Under the pieces are notes generated by a model. It did no database searches, was not told where the DNA came from, and was given only the letters and a program-made list of their open reading frames with translations. Both the position numbers and the translations under genes were made by a program. Below, in pieces: positions 10,858-20,169 of a DNA stretch of 64,000 nt. Location of the stretch: assembly GCF_000007665.1 (NCBI RefSeq), contig NC_006087.1:620001-684000 (forward strand). The letters are read 5' to 3'. Source of the stretch: Leifsonia xyli subsp. xyli str. CTCB07 (GTDB taxonomy: Bacteria > Actinomycetota > Actinomycetes > Actinomycetales > Microbacteriaceae). Within the stretch, counting starts at the first letter, position 1. Each line of letters opens with the position of its first letter.

Positions 10858-11969
10858 GTGTGATGTCCAGGGGGGTTGTTTCGGCGATACGGTCGTGAGG
10901 AGTTGAGGGGCGAGGGCCTCCGGTTGTGAAGTGGAGCTGTTCAGTTCAACCGCTTCACGATCCAGGAGGCCTTCGTGTCCCACGTTAACGCTGCTCTCAC
11001 ACCGCGCGCTCGTCTGCGCCTTGCCAGGCTCATCGTCGAGGACCATTGGCTGGTCTCCGTCGCAGCGAAGATGTTTATGGTCTCGCCCGTTACCGCGCGG
11101 AAATGGGCGGCGAGGTTCCGCGCCGAAGGCACGGGAGGGATGACCGACCGGTCTAGCCGCCCACGATCGATGCCAACGCGGACGCCGTTGCCCGTGCTCA
11201 AGCGGATCGTGCGGGCGAGGTGGCGACGACGCCTGGGGCCGGTGCAGATCGCCGGCGAGCTTGGCCTTCCCGCCTCGACCGTCCACGCCGTCCTGGTGTG
11301 CTGCCGCATCAACCGGCTCTGCACCATTGATCGGGTCACGGGCGAGCCGATCCGTCGCTACGAGCACGACCACCCTGGATCGCTGATCCATGTCGACGTG
11401 ACGAAGTTCGGCAACATCCCCAACGGCGGCGGCTGACGATTCGTCGGCCGCGTCCAGGGCGAACGCAACCGGGAAGCGACCGCCACCCGCACGAAGAGCA
11501 GGAACCACCGCTACGAGCCACGGTTGGGCACCGTGTTCGTCTACACGATCATCGACGACCACTCCCGCGTCGCCTACGCCGAGATCTGCTCCGACGAGAA
11601 GGCGGACACCGCGATCGGTGTCCTGCGGCGTGCTGTCGCCTGGTTCGCCGACCGGGATGTCAGCGTCGAACTCGTCCTCTCGGACAACGGCTCCACCTAC
11701 AAGTCCTACGCCTGGCGAGACGCCTGCACAGAGCTCGGGATCAGGGCGAAGAAGACCCGACCATACCGACCACAGACCAACGGGAAGATCGAACGCTTCC
11801 ACCGCACACTCGCCGACGGCTGGGCCTACGCCCGGTTCTATGGTTCAGAGGCCGAACGACGAGAAGCACTCCCCGGCTGGCCCCACTTCTACAATCATCA
11901 CCAGCACCACTCCGCCATCAGAGCCCCACCCATTAGCAGAATCGACAACAACCTCCCTGGACATCACAC
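10858..11969 (+). mobile_element. IS481-family insertion sequence, copy A
   Basis: A 1112-bp element has terminal inverted repeats GTGTGATGTCCAGG (left) and CCTGGACATCACAC (right), flanked on both sides by CTAG (10854-10857 and 11970-11973). CTAG is the target known for IS481-type elements, so it may be the target duplication. It carries one transposase gene interrupted by TGA. A near-identical copy lies at 62152. Copy A separates flgN from a sigma-28-like promoter. Confidence 0.9.
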
Positions 11970-11973
11970 CTAG
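10975..11973 (+). pseudogene. IS481-family transposase with in-frame TGA (copy A)
   Basis: The frame from GTG 10975 has an N-terminal HTH (VSPVTARKWAARFRAEG) and an rve/DDE integrase core: first Asp in LIHVDVTKFG, second in LVLSDNGSTY, Glu in GKIERFHRTL. A TGA at 11434-11436 interrupts it between PNGGG and RFVGR, where the family normally has Trp (GGGWRF), so it is a TGG-to-TGA change. The two halves are in the same frame. The stop lies four bases beyond the element's right end. Without readthrough the transposase is inactive. Confidence 0.85.
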
Positions 11974-12032
11974 CGCGTCGTGTTGGTCAGCCACGGCGGC
12001 GTCATCGGATGTGGTGAACAACCGTGTGCTTC

Positions 12033-12059
12033 ATATCGGCAGCCGGGGCGGGGAAGTAA
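12033..12059 (-). promoter_or_regulatory. Sigma-28-like promoter facing flgN (stranded by the IS)
   Basis: On the minus strand the sequence reads TTAC, 15 bases, then GCCGATAT. The -10 half matches the FliA/sigma-28 consensus GCCGATAA closely. The same TTAC-N15-GCCGAT layout occurs upstream of fliC and flgB. Removing the IS481 copy would place it about 75 bases before the flgN ATG, the same distance as in the other two cases. Confidence 0.65.
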
Positions 12060-12263
12060 GGGCGACCCCCGCTGTCGTGGTGCAGCCTCTTCCGGCGCGC
12101 TAGGTCCGCGAGACCCTTCCGGTCGCGGCACAGACAGCCGAACGGGGGAGATCGTGCATAGCTGTGGCAGGTCACGAGTAACCACGGAAGGGTGCTGACC
12201 GCGCAGGGCCAAGACGGCCCGCCCCACCGCATCGCCCTGGGCCACACCGCGGAGAAGGACTCC

Positions 12264-13010
12264 GTGAACACGAAGGAACGTGATAGGCTTGTCACCGACC
12301 ATCTCCCGCTGGTGGGGTACATCGTCTCCGATCTGTGTATGAAGGCCGCCCACCTCGACCGGGACGAGCTCGCGTCCGCCGGGAACCTCGCCCTTCCCCG
12401 GGCGTTCGACCCGGACAAGGGCGTCACCTTCGCCTCGTACGCCCGCACCCGCATCTCCGGCGCGATCTCCGACGAGCTCCGCTCGAAGGACTGGGTCTCC
12501 CGCGGCATGCGCAAGCGCATCAAGGCGGCGCAGTCCGCCCGCGACGACCTCGCGAAGACGCTCGGGCGCACACCGACGGAGGACGAGGTCGCTTCGCTCC
12601 TCGGCATCGGCAAGAAGGCCCTCGCTGAGGCAATGCATCATCAGGCGACCGGGCCGGTCAGCTTCGACGACCTCGCCCCGGATGAGGCCGCGGAGATCAC
12701 CGAACGGGATGTTTTCCTGCGGACCGCCGTCGAGGCGCTTCCAGATCGGCTGCGTTTGGTCGTCACTCGCATCTTCTGCGAGGAGAGGCAGGTCAAAGAT
12801 GTCGCTGCCGAACTCGGCATCACCCACGCCGCCGTCTCCATGACCAAAAGCGAAGCCGTCCGGATGCTCCACGAAGGCTGGGTCCGCCATTTCGACGCCG
12901 CCGCGGGGCAAGCGCCCTCAGCGAAGATGACCCCCAAACGCACCATGTACCTGAACCGGCTCGCCGATATGTCCAAAACCGCCGGCCCAGTCCTCGAAAG
13001 CAGCGTCTGA
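12264..13010 (+). CDS. fliA: Flagellar RNA polymerase sigma factor (FliA/WhiG type)
   Basis: The 248-residue sigma-70 group protein directs late flagellar transcription. Region 2 shows LVGYIVSDLCMKAAHLDRDE and VTFASYARTRISGAISDELR; region 3 has LGRTPTEDEVASLLGI and region 4 the HTH VKDVAAELGITHAAVSMTKS. The GTG at 12264 follows GGAGAAGGA and gives the expected N-terminus; an upstream GTG at 12192 is possible. The gene appears intact, so sigma-28-type promoters in this window could still be read. Confidence 0.9.
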   Translation: MNTKERDRLVTDHLPLVGYIVSDLCMKAAHLDRDELASAGNLALPRAFDPDKGVTFASYARTRISGAISDELRSKDWVSRGMRKRIKAAQSARDDLAKTLGRTPTEDEVASLLGIGKKALAEAMHHQATGPVSFDDLAPDEAAEITERDVFLRTAVEALPDRLRLVVTRIFCEERQVKDVAAELGITHAAVSMTKSEAVRMLHEGWVRHFDAAAGQAPSAKMTPKRTMYLNRLADMSKTAGPVLESSV

Positions 13011-13120
13011 GGCCGTCCGGCTTCGCAAGCGCTGGGCAGCCGCAGCGGGGGCCGCCAGCGGCGCAGCCGCTTCCTCCATCGCGGTTTTGCGGCGAAGCCG
13101 GAGAATCTTCGGGCATCCGC

Positions 13121-13147
13121 TTACATCGCCGATTCGGCGGCCGATAG
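13121..13147 (+). promoter_or_regulatory. Sigma-28-like promoter of fliC
   Basis: TTAC at 13121-13124, a 15-base spacer and GCCGATAG at 13140-13147. The layout is the same as upstream of flgB and on the flgN side of fliA. It lies 89 bases before the flagellin start. Confidence 0.6.
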
Positions 13148-13235
13148 TGCGTCATCGCTGGCCCACGGATGGGTCAGCGAGGCACAGCGAATAACCACAC
13201 GCTCGGCACCGCCACACACCATGGAGGAACCCATA

Positions 13236-14069
13236 ATGGCAATGACCATCAAAACCAACGTCTCTGCCCTGCAGACGATCAATGCGATCAACAAGAACAA
13301 TGCGGCTCTGGCCAGCTCTATGCAGAAGCTGTCCATCGCTTCCGCAATCAACACGACGGCGGACGACGCTGCCGGCAGCGCGGTCGTGATCGGCCTGCAG
13401 TCGCAGATCGGCGGACTCACTCAGGCCGGCAAGAACACCGCCAGCGGCATCGCACTGGTCCAGATTGCCTCCGGCGCGCTGAAGTCGGTCTCCGACATCT
13501 TGCAGCGTGTCCGCGACCTGACCGTCCAGGCCGGAACTGACACCAACGATACGAACTCGCGCTTGGACATCAGGACCGAGGTCAACGCTCTCGCCGACCA
13601 GCTGACCCAGATCTCGGCGTCGACGAACTACAACGGTGTCAAGCTGCTCGACAGCACCGCCAACCTGACCCTCCAGGTCGGCTCGGGCTCCGTCGCCGTG
13701 AACGACCAGATCGGCATCGACCTGACCGGCGTCAAGATCGCCGCCATCGTCACGGCGGTCAAAGCCATCGACCTGACGACCGCGTCGGGTTCCCTCGCGG
13801 GTATCGGCACGCTCGACGCCAATATCCAGTCGATCTCCACGACGTCGGCCAGCCTGGGTGCGACCCAGAACCGCCTGAACTACGTGGCCTCGACCCTGGC
13901 GACCAACATCGAGAACCTCCAGGAGGCCAAATCGACCATCGCGGACACCGATACGGCCTCCGAGATGGCCAACTTCACCAAGCTGAACGTGCTGACCCAG
14001 GCCGGCACCGCCATGCTCTCGCAGGCGAACCAGCAGAACCAGCAGGTCCTCAAGCTGCTGCAGGGCTAG
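13236..14069 (+). CDS. fliC: Flagellin
   Basis: The 277-residue flagellin is the filament subunit exported through the flagellar channel. Conserved N- and C-terminal helices are present (IKTNVSALQTINAINKNN; NFTKLNVLTQAGTAMLSQAN) with a short variable centre, as in many actinobacterial flagellins. The RVRDLTVQA segment is well kept. The conserved LSSGxRIN region reads KLSIASAIN instead. ATG 13236 is chosen because GGAGGAA just upstream is its ribosome-binding site. A sigma-28-like promoter precedes it and FliW/CsrA probably control translation. The gene is intact though much of the export system is lost. Confidence 0.95.
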   Translation: MAMTIKTNVSALQTINAINKNNAALASSMQKLSIASAINTTADDAAGSAVVIGLQSQIGGLTQAGKNTASGIALVQIASGALKSVSDILQRVRDLTVQAGTDTNDTNSRLDIRTEVNALADQLTQISASTNYNGVKLLDSTANLTLQVGSGSVAVNDQIGIDLTGVKIAAIVTAVKAIDLTTASGSLAGIGTLDANIQSISTTSASLGATQNRLNYVASTLATNIENLQEAKSTIADTDTASEMANFTKLNVLTQAGTAMLSQANQQNQQVLKLLQG

Positions 14070-14084
14070 CCGCCGGCCACGGAT

Positions 14085-14114
14085 CGGTGGCGGGGAGTTC
14101 CACCGCCGCCACCG
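14085..14114 (+). terminator. Hairpin after fliC
   Basis: CGGTGGCGG at 14085-14093 pairs with CCGCCACCG at 14106-14114, a nine-base GC stem starting about 15 bases after the flagellin stop. There is no strong T-run, so it could act as an attenuator or stabilising 3' structure. Confidence 0.5.
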
Positions 14115-14186
14115 GTTCCGCTTCTCCCCCTCGCCGCAACGATTTGCCCGTAGACGATCTCCCCCTCGACGCAACGGAGGACACAG

Positions 14187-15623
14187 GTGAGCCCCATCAG
14201 CGCAATCGGCACCGCGAACAGCATGCCCAGCCTCACGGTCGGCGACGACGGCAAGGTGCATGTCGGCGGTCTGGTCGGCAATCTCGACACCGACTCCATC
14301 GTCAACGCCCTCATGCGCGCGGCCGCCGTGCCGCAGGCGAAGCTCCAGGCCGGGCTCGCCGCTGAGACCACCGTCATCTAGGCCTACAAAAACCTCAACG
14401 ATTTCCTCTCCACGCTCGCCACCACCGCGAAGGCCGACGGCGCCAACGGCCTGAAACTGCTCACCGTCAGCAGCACGGACAAATCCGTCACCGCAACCGC
14501 CGGAACCACGGCCGCTGCCACCGCCTTCACCCTCAGCGTCGAGAAGATCGCCCAGTCCCAAGTGTCCGTCACCCGCCCGATGACGGTCTGGCCCACTGCG
14601 AACACCGCCGTCACCATCGTCGACGCCACCGGCGCTGCGACCGCCATCGCCGCGAAGTCCACCGACCTCCACGACATCGCTGCCGCCATCAACGCCTCCG
14701 GCAAGGGCGTGGCCGCCACCGTGGTCGCCGCCGGCAAAGACGGAGACGGCAATGCGCTCTCCCGCCTCCAGCTCAGCTCGAAGACCGCCGGCGCCGGCGG
14801 CGCGTTCCGGCTCTACGCCGGCACGGTCGCCGATGTTCGCGCCGGCACCGCGGCCACAGCGATCGCGAGCACTCTCTCCAGCGCCCAGGACGCTCAGATC
14901 ACCCTCTACCCGGGCACGTCGTCAGCGCAGGTCGTCACCAGCTCGGGCAATACCTTCGAGGGCCTCCTCCAGGGCATCGACGTCACGGTCTCCGCACCGA
15001 CGGCCAGCGCTGTCACCCTCACCAGTTCCACCGACGCCAAGAGCGTCGGCTCCAACGCCGCCGCCCTCGTCGCCGCCGTCACGCAGATCGTCCAGTTCAT
15101 CGACACGAACTCGAAGGACCAGACGAAGACGAACGCCGACGGCAGCACTACGACGACACCGGCGTCGTTCGCCGGTGACAGCACCATCTCGGCGTTCCGC
15201 TTCCAGATCATCAAGGCGGTCTCCGCCCCGCTCGGAGCCGGAGCCACGGTCTCCCCGGCGCGGTACGGGTTCACCCTGAACCCCGACGGCACCATCGACG
15301 TCGACGCCCCGGCATTCGCCGCGGCGATCGCGGCCGATCTCACCGGGACGGTCGCCGCGGTTCAGCAGATCTCCACCCGTATCGCCTAGATCGCCACGAA
15401 AGCCTCTGACGCGCAGCTCGGTTCCCTCACAACGTCGATCGCTGCGAAGAAGAAGGTCGTGGACGCGGATCGGAACGGAATCGACGCGTGGACGGTCCGG
15501 CTCGTCCAGCAGCGCATCCGCCTCGAAGCCCAGTATGCCGCCCTCGTCAGAACCCTCGGACAGTTGCAGAACGTGCAGGCCTACCTCTCCCAGCAGTTCG
15601 ACGCCATGTTCACCTCGAAGTAG
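14187..15623 (+). pseudogene. fliD: Flagellar filament cap (FliD) with two in-frame TAG codons
   Basis: The reconstructed frame of about 478 codons starts at GTG 14187 after ACGGAGG and reads as FliD: VGGLVGNLDTDSIVNALMRA near the start and IRLEAQYAALVRTLGQLQN with SQQFDAMFTSK at the end. TAG at 14379-14381 (after TTVI, before AYKNLN) and TAG at 15387-15389 (after STRIA, before IATKA) interrupt it; both fit CAG-to-TAG at Gln. Nothing else is broken. FliD caps the filament and folds exported flagellin. Gene order fliC-fliD-fliS-fliT is typical. Confidence 0.92.
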
Positions 15624-15642
15624 CACCAGGAGGCGCCTCGCC

Positions 15643-16077
15643 ATGCCCGCCAATCCCCTCGCCACGTACCGCGACAATGCCATCCTCTCCGCTTCCCCGG
15701 CCCAGCTGCTGACGATGTTCTACGACCGGCTCCTCCTCGACCTCACCTTCGGCCGCGAGGCTCTGCTCACGGATGACTCCGCCGAAGCCATGAACCGCAT
15801 TGCCCACGCGGGCGAGATCATCGCGACGCTTGCCGGCTCGCTCCGCACGGATGTCTGGGATGGCGCAGACGGGCTGCTGAGCCTCTACATCTACGTCGCC
15901 ACCGCCCTCGTCCGGGCGAACCTCACCCGCAACCCCGGACTCCTCGACGAGTGCATCGCTCTGATGCAGCCGCTCCGCGAGGCGTTCCAGGAGGCGTCCG
16001 CGTCTCTGGCGACACGGCCTTCGTGGCAGACGACGGCGGAGGCCGGCGAGGAGTCGCAGGTGATCGCCGTTGCCTGA
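15643..16077 (+). CDS. fliS: Flagellin export chaperone FliS
   Basis: The 144-residue protein is the chaperone that holds unpolymerised flagellin. The start YRDNAILSASPAQLLTMFYD is the conserved FliS signature, followed by four predicted helices (AHAGEIIATLAGSL, LLSLYIYVATALVRANL). ATG 15643 follows CCAGGAGG. It sits directly after the broken fliD and overlaps the next gene. Intact. Confidence 0.93.
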   Translation: MPANPLATYRDNAILSASPAQLLTMFYDRLLLDLTFGREALLTDDSAEAMNRIAHAGEIIATLAGSLRTDVWDGADGLLSLYIYVATALVRANLTRNPGLLDECIALMQPLREAFQEASASLATRPSWQTTAEAGEESQVIAVA

Positions 16078-16345
16078 GCCGACCTGGTCGCAAGCGCTCG
16101 ACCAGATGGAGTCCCTGGCCCGCTCCCGGGACGCCCGTCTGGGGGAGTGGCAGCCGCCGGCCGGTCTCGGCCCGATCCCCGGGACGCTGCACGATCGCGC
16201 CCGCCTGGTCCTCGCCAGGATCTCCGCGTCCATCACGGCTGTGCAGGAAGAGCTCGCACAGCTGGACAGCCGGAAGAAGATGGTCAGCATCGTCCCGGCC
16301 CTTTTCGCCGCCGATGAGCCGCAGTACCTGGACGAGGCGCTCTGA
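16070..16345 (+). CDS. Small FliT-like protein
   Basis: The 91-residue product starts at TTG 16070, overlapping fliS. It is helical with a charged centre (QEELAQLDSRKK) and occupies the fliT position, where a FliD chaperone is expected. Sequence similarity to FliT cannot be judged by eye, so the call rests on place and size. Confidence 0.5.
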   Translation: MPEPTWSQALDQMESLARSRDARLGEWQPPAGLGPIPGTLHDRARLVLARISASITAVQEELAQLDSRKKMVSIVPALFAADEPQYLDEAL

Positions 16346-16416
16346 CCCTCACCTGCGGACCTCGCGCCGCGCGGTGTCGTGGTGCGAGAGCAGCACCGAT
16401 CCCGCGCCGTTCGTGT

Positions 16417-16443
16417 TTACACCTGGCCGGGTTCGGCCGATTA
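16417..16443 (+). promoter_or_regulatory. Sigma-28-like promoter upstream of flgB
   Basis: TTAC at 16417-16420, 15 bases, then GCCGATTA at 16436-16443, 76 bases before the flgB start. It has the same geometry as the fliC and flgN-side copies and would drive the long flgB-to-flhA gene series. Confidence 0.6.
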
Positions 16444-16518
16444 GCTAGTCGAGCACGGAAAGCTCGTCTCCCCGGCCACGGATCGGCCCCGGCCCACTCC
16501 CCGATGAGGTGATTCGTC

Positions 16519-16865
16519 GTGCTTCACTCCGTGACCCTGAACGCTATGACATCCGCGCTGGACGGCTACGACGCACAGCAGCGCGCCATCGCCAGAAACA
16601 TCGCGAACGTGGACCCCCCGGCTACACGGCCCAGGAGGTTCAGTTCGCGGACACGCTGGCCGCCTCCGTCGCCGCGGGCAGCGGTCTCCTCGGCTCGAGC
16701 GCGCTGACGCCGGCCGAGAGCCTCGAGCCGACGCGACTGAACGGCAACAATGTCGACCTCGCCTCCGAGACGACCCAGCAGATCAGCGCGAACCTGAAGT
16801 TCCAGTTCGCGTCGCAGGCTGCGCAACAGCAGTTCTCCTCGATGCGCGCAGCGATGGAGGTGTGA
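16519..16865 (+). pseudogene. flgB: Flagellar rod protein FlgB, one-base frameshift in a C tract
   Basis: The N-terminus (VTLNAMTSALDGYDAQQRAI, then ARNIANVD) is a normal FlgB start from GTG 16519. At NVDTPGY the DNA has six C residues at 16615-16620 where seven are needed, and the frame shifts. The remainder GYTAQEVQFADTLAAS to the stop at 16865 is in the next frame. FlgB is the proximal rod subunit. The lesion is a single missing base in a homopolymer; slippage could in principle restore it. Confidence 0.9.
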
Positions 16866-17260
16866 CGGTGCAACTCGATGCGATCGGTATCGCCGGCACC
16901 GGTATGAACCTGAACCAGAAGTGGTTGGACGCCATCGGCGACAACCTCGCGAACATCGACGACACCACGAACCGCGCCAATCCGGCTTTCCAGGAGCGGT
17001 TCGTGCTGGCGCAGGCGGACTCCGACTCCGGCGGTGTCGCCGTCGCCGGGACTCCCTTCGGGTCCGCTGCCGGCCGCCTGGTGTACTCGCTCCGCGACCC
17101 GAACGCCGACGCGCAGGGGTACGTCCGTGGCACCGGCATCGACCTGTCGGTGCAGATGACCAACCTGATCATGGCCCAGCGCGCCTACCAGGCCAATGCG
17201 AACACGGTCTCCTCCGCCCGCTATATGTACCAGTCAGCCCTCCAGATCGGACAGAAGTAG
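16862..17260 (+). CDS. flgC: Flagellar rod protein FlgC
   Basis: The 132-residue rod subunit has the conserved N-terminal GIAGTGMNLNQKWLDAIGDN and the C-terminal MTNLIMAQRAYQANANTVSS typical of rod/hook proteins. Its GTG overlaps the flgB stop and its own stop overlaps the fliE start, so translation is coupled. No lesion is seen. Confidence 0.92.
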   Translation: MTVQLDAIGIAGTGMNLNQKWLDAIGDNLANIDDTTNRANPAFQERFVLAQADSDSGGVAVAGTPFGSAAGRLVYSLRDPNADAQGYVRGTGIDLSVQMTNLIMAQRAYQANANTVSSARYMYQSALQIGQK

Positions 17261-17574
17261 TGCCCATCTCCGCCCTCGCCCCCCTCACCGCCACCGGGTC
17301 GGCTGGGCCGATCGGTCCGGCCGTTCCCGTCGCCGGTCGCTCCCCCGCCGGCGACGGCGGCTTCGCGGCGTCCCTCGCCAGCGCTGTGAACGGGGTGCAG
17401 CAGTCCCAGACGGTCTCCGACCGGCTGAACATCCAGGCGGTCACCGGCAGCCTCGACGACATCCAGGATGCGACCGTCGCCGCCGCACGCGTGTCCACGG
17501 AGATACAGCTGTTCGCCACCGTCAAGAACCAGGCCGTCGACGCGTTCAACACCATCATGCGAATGGAGGCCTGA
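17260..17574 (+). CDS. fliE: Flagellar MS-ring/rod adaptor FliE
   Basis: The 104-residue protein links the MS ring to the rod. The C-terminal part carries family landmarks: DIQDATVAAARVSTEIQLF and VKNQAVDAFNTIMRMEA. The GTG at 17260 overlaps the flgC stop (TAGTG) and the gene ends overlapping the fliF ATG. Intact. Confidence 0.9.
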   Translation: MPISALAPLTATGSAGPIGPAVPVAGRSPAGDGGFAASLASAVNGVQQSQTVSDRLNIQAVTGSLDDIQDATVAAARVSTEIQLFATVKNQAVDAFNTIMRMEA

Positions 17575-19128
17575 TGCCCCCTCGGCTCACCACGGCCTGG
17601 AAGAAGATCAGCAGCGCCGCTGCCGGGTTCTCGTTCGCGCAGAAGACCGTCTCGATCCTCGCGGTTCTGGTCCTGGCCCTCGGGGTCACCGGGCTGTCCC
17701 TCTGGATGTCCCAGCCGCAGCGCGTACCGCTGTACACCGGGCTCTCGGCGGCCGACGCGGAGGCGATCACTCAGCAGCTGAAGACCGACAACGTCAGCTA
17801 TCAGCTCACCGACGGCGGCAGCAGCATCCTCGTGCCGCAGGAGAGCGTCTACACCGAGCGCCTGAAGTCCGCCGCGGCCGGGTTGCCGACGGCGGCGAAC
17901 AAGGGCTACTCGCTGCTGGACAACATGAGCATCACCACCAGCGAGTTCCAGCAGAGCGTCACCTACCAGCGTGCGATGGAGGGCGAGCTCGCCAACACCA
18001 TCGAAGCGATGGACGGCGTGAAGTCCTCCTCGGTCAAACTGGCGATCCCCGAAAAGACGGTCTTCACCGACCAGGCAGCGGACCCGACCGCGAGCGTGTT
18101 CATCGCCACCGCGTCCGGACACACGCTCACCCGTGGCCAGGTGCAGGCGATCGTCCATCTGACCAGCGCAGCGATCGTCGGAATGAAGCCGGCCGATGTG
18201 TCCGTCATCGACTCCAGCGGAGCTGTCCTCTCCGCCATCGGCGGCTCCGCATCGGTTTCCGATGGCACCGCGGACACCCTTCAGGCGAGCGTCCAGTCAG
18301 CCGTGCAGGGGATGCTCGACAAGGTGCTCGGCTCCGGCAACTCCACTGTCACAGCCAACGCCAGCCTCTCGCAGGCGACCGGCACCAAGACCACCCAGAC
18401 GTACACCGTCCCGACTGGCGCTCCGGTGACCAGCTCAAGCGAGGAGAAGGAGACGTACACCGGAAGCGGTCCAGCCGCCGCCGGCGTCCTCGGGCAGCCG
18501 AGCCTCGACGTCGCCACGAACGGCACCCGCAACACCACCCGCGCTGTCGGCGGCAACGGCTCCTACCAATCGGCTAAGCTCGTCAAGGACAACGCTCTCA
18601 ACAGCGTCACCGAGACCCAGAGCATCCCCGCCGGACTTCTCCAGCGGCTCACCGTCTCGGTCGTCGTGAACAAGACTGTGGCGGAGGCCGCCGGGCTCGC
18701 CACCGCCCAGCTGAGTCAGATGGTCTCCGCGGCCGCCGGTGTCGAAACGACTCGCGGCGACACCGTTTCGGTCGAGTTCGTCGGGTTCTCCAAGGCCGCG
18801 CAGCAGGCGCTCAAGCAGGCGCAGCAAGATCAGCAGGGGCAGCAGCTCGCCGAGTGGACCCGCGAGGGCCTGGTCGCCGTCGCCCTCCCGCCGCGCTGAT
18901 CGTCTGGATCGCCTACCGTCGCCGCCGCACGGCGAAGCCACAGGAGGGGGGGCGAGGCGGACGCCGCCGGATTCCCGTTCGATTTCGGCGACCGGCCTGC
19001 CGTCGCCAAACTTGCCGCCCCGAATGTCGACGCTAACCTCCGCAAGCAGGAGCTCGACGCGCTCGCCCTCAGCGACCCCGCGCGCGCCGCAGAGTTCCTC
19101 CCGGCTTCATGGATGACAGGAGCGCTCC
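17574..19128 (+). pseudogene. fliF: Flagellar MS-ring protein FliF, C-terminal frameshifts
   Basis: From ATG 17574 the protein reads as FliF: an N-terminal transmembrane helix (VSILAVLVLALGVTGLSLW), the secretin-like domain (VPLYTGLSAADAEAITQQL) and the RBM domains. Near 18885-18897 the frame is lost; the second transmembrane helix and basic stretch (IVWIAYRRRRTAK) follow in another frame, and after a G7 run at 18946-18952 the FliG-binding tail (LRKQELDALALSDPARAAEF) is in the third frame. Summed length, about 519 residues, is normal. The truncated product would lack its second membrane anchor and rotor contact. Confidence 0.9.
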
Positions 19129-20169
19129 GTGACCGACCAGAGACATCCCGAGAACGAGCAGCGAGTCGAACTCACCGGCATCGAGCGAGCCGCCCTGGTC
19201 CTGATCAACATGGACCAGTCCGCCGCCTCCGCAATCCTCCAGCATATGCCGGAGGGCCAGGCGGAGGAGATCACCGCGGCGATCGTCAAGCTGAAGAACG
19301 TCGACAGCAGCGACGTCGACCGGGTGCTCCACGACTTCCACGAGCTGTCGGTCCGCAGCTCGTCCCGGACCCGCGGTGGCCGCGACATCGCCGCTGAGCT
19401 GCTCGAGGCGACCTTCGGCTCCGAGCGGGCCGCGTCGGTGATGTCGCGCGTGACGTCCTCGCTCGCAGGCCGGGCGTTCGATTTCCTCTACAACGCCGAC
19501 CCGCACCAGGTCGCGATGCTCCTGGACGGGGGACTCCCGCACACCTCCGCGGTCGTCCTCGCCCACCTGCGCCCCGACCAGGCTTCCAAGGTCCTCACTG
19601 CGCTCAACGACTCCATTCGCACCGAGGTGGCCCACTGTGTGGCGACGATGACAACCGCCAGCCCCGAAGCCGTCCGCGGCATTGCGGAGACGTTGCGTGT
19701 GCGTTCCGGCCTGGTCATCTCGACGAAGGATCAGAACGAGGCGTCCGGTGGAGTCCAGCCGCTCGTGGAGATGATCAACCGGGCCGCCGTCGCCATCGAG
19801 AAGACCGTCCTCGAAGAGCTGGAGAGCCGCGATCCCGGCCTCGCCGCAGAGATCCGCTCCCGCATGCTCACCTTCAACGACATCGTCAAGCTCGAAGACC
19901 GCGACGTCCAGCATGTCCTCCGCGGCATCGACCTGCCGGTCCTCGCCCTGGCGATGGAGGGCTCCCCGCAGCCGGTGCAGGAGGCGATCAAGAACAACCT
20001 GTCCGAGCGCAACCGCGAGACCCTGGAGGACGAACTGGAAATCCTCGGCTCCGTCCGCGTTTCCAAGGTCGAGGAGGCTCGCTCCGAGATCGTCCGAGCC
20101 ATCCGCACCCTCGAAGCGGAGGGCCTGATCACGGTGCAGCGTTCCGAGGACGAGCAGTATGTCGAGTAG
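19129..20169 (+). CDS. fliG: Flagellar motor switch protein FliG
   Basis: The 346-residue C-ring protein transmits torque and switching. The N-terminal domain starts ELTGIERAALVLINMDQSAA and the middle domain includes AMEGSPQPVQEAIKNNLSER, near the EHPQ-type motif. The C-terminal domain ends with EEARSEIVRAIRTLEAEG. GTG 19129 is the start. The gene looks intact although its membrane partner FliF is broken and fliM/fliN are absent from the window. Confidence 0.93.
   Translation: MTDQRHPENEQRVELTGIERAALVLINMDQSAASAILQHMPEGQAEEITAAIVKLKNVDSSDVDRVLHDFHELSVRSSSRTRGGRDIAAELLEATFGSERAASVMSRVTSSLAGRAFDFLYNADPHQVAMLLDGGLPHTSAVVLAHLRPDQASKVLTALNDSIRTEVAHCVATMTTASPEAVRGIAETLRVRSGLVISTKDQNEASGGVQPLVEMINRAAVAIEKTVLEELESRDPGLAAEIRSRMLTFNDIVKLEDRDVQHVLRGIDLPVLALAMEGSPQPVQEAIKNNLSERNRETLEDELEILGSVRVSKVEEARSEIVRAIRTLEAEGLITVQRSEDEQYVE

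Noticed and set aside
10941..11339. Minus-strand frames inside the IS481 copies
   Set aside because: They are shadows of the transposase gene, with no family motif and identical in both copies because the DNA is identical.
11980..12198. Plus-strand reading VSHGGVIG right of IS481 copy A, resembling a phosphatase motif
   Set aside because: Only eight residues match, no other phosphatase motif follows, and the stretch contains the minus-strand flgN promoter; most likely chance.
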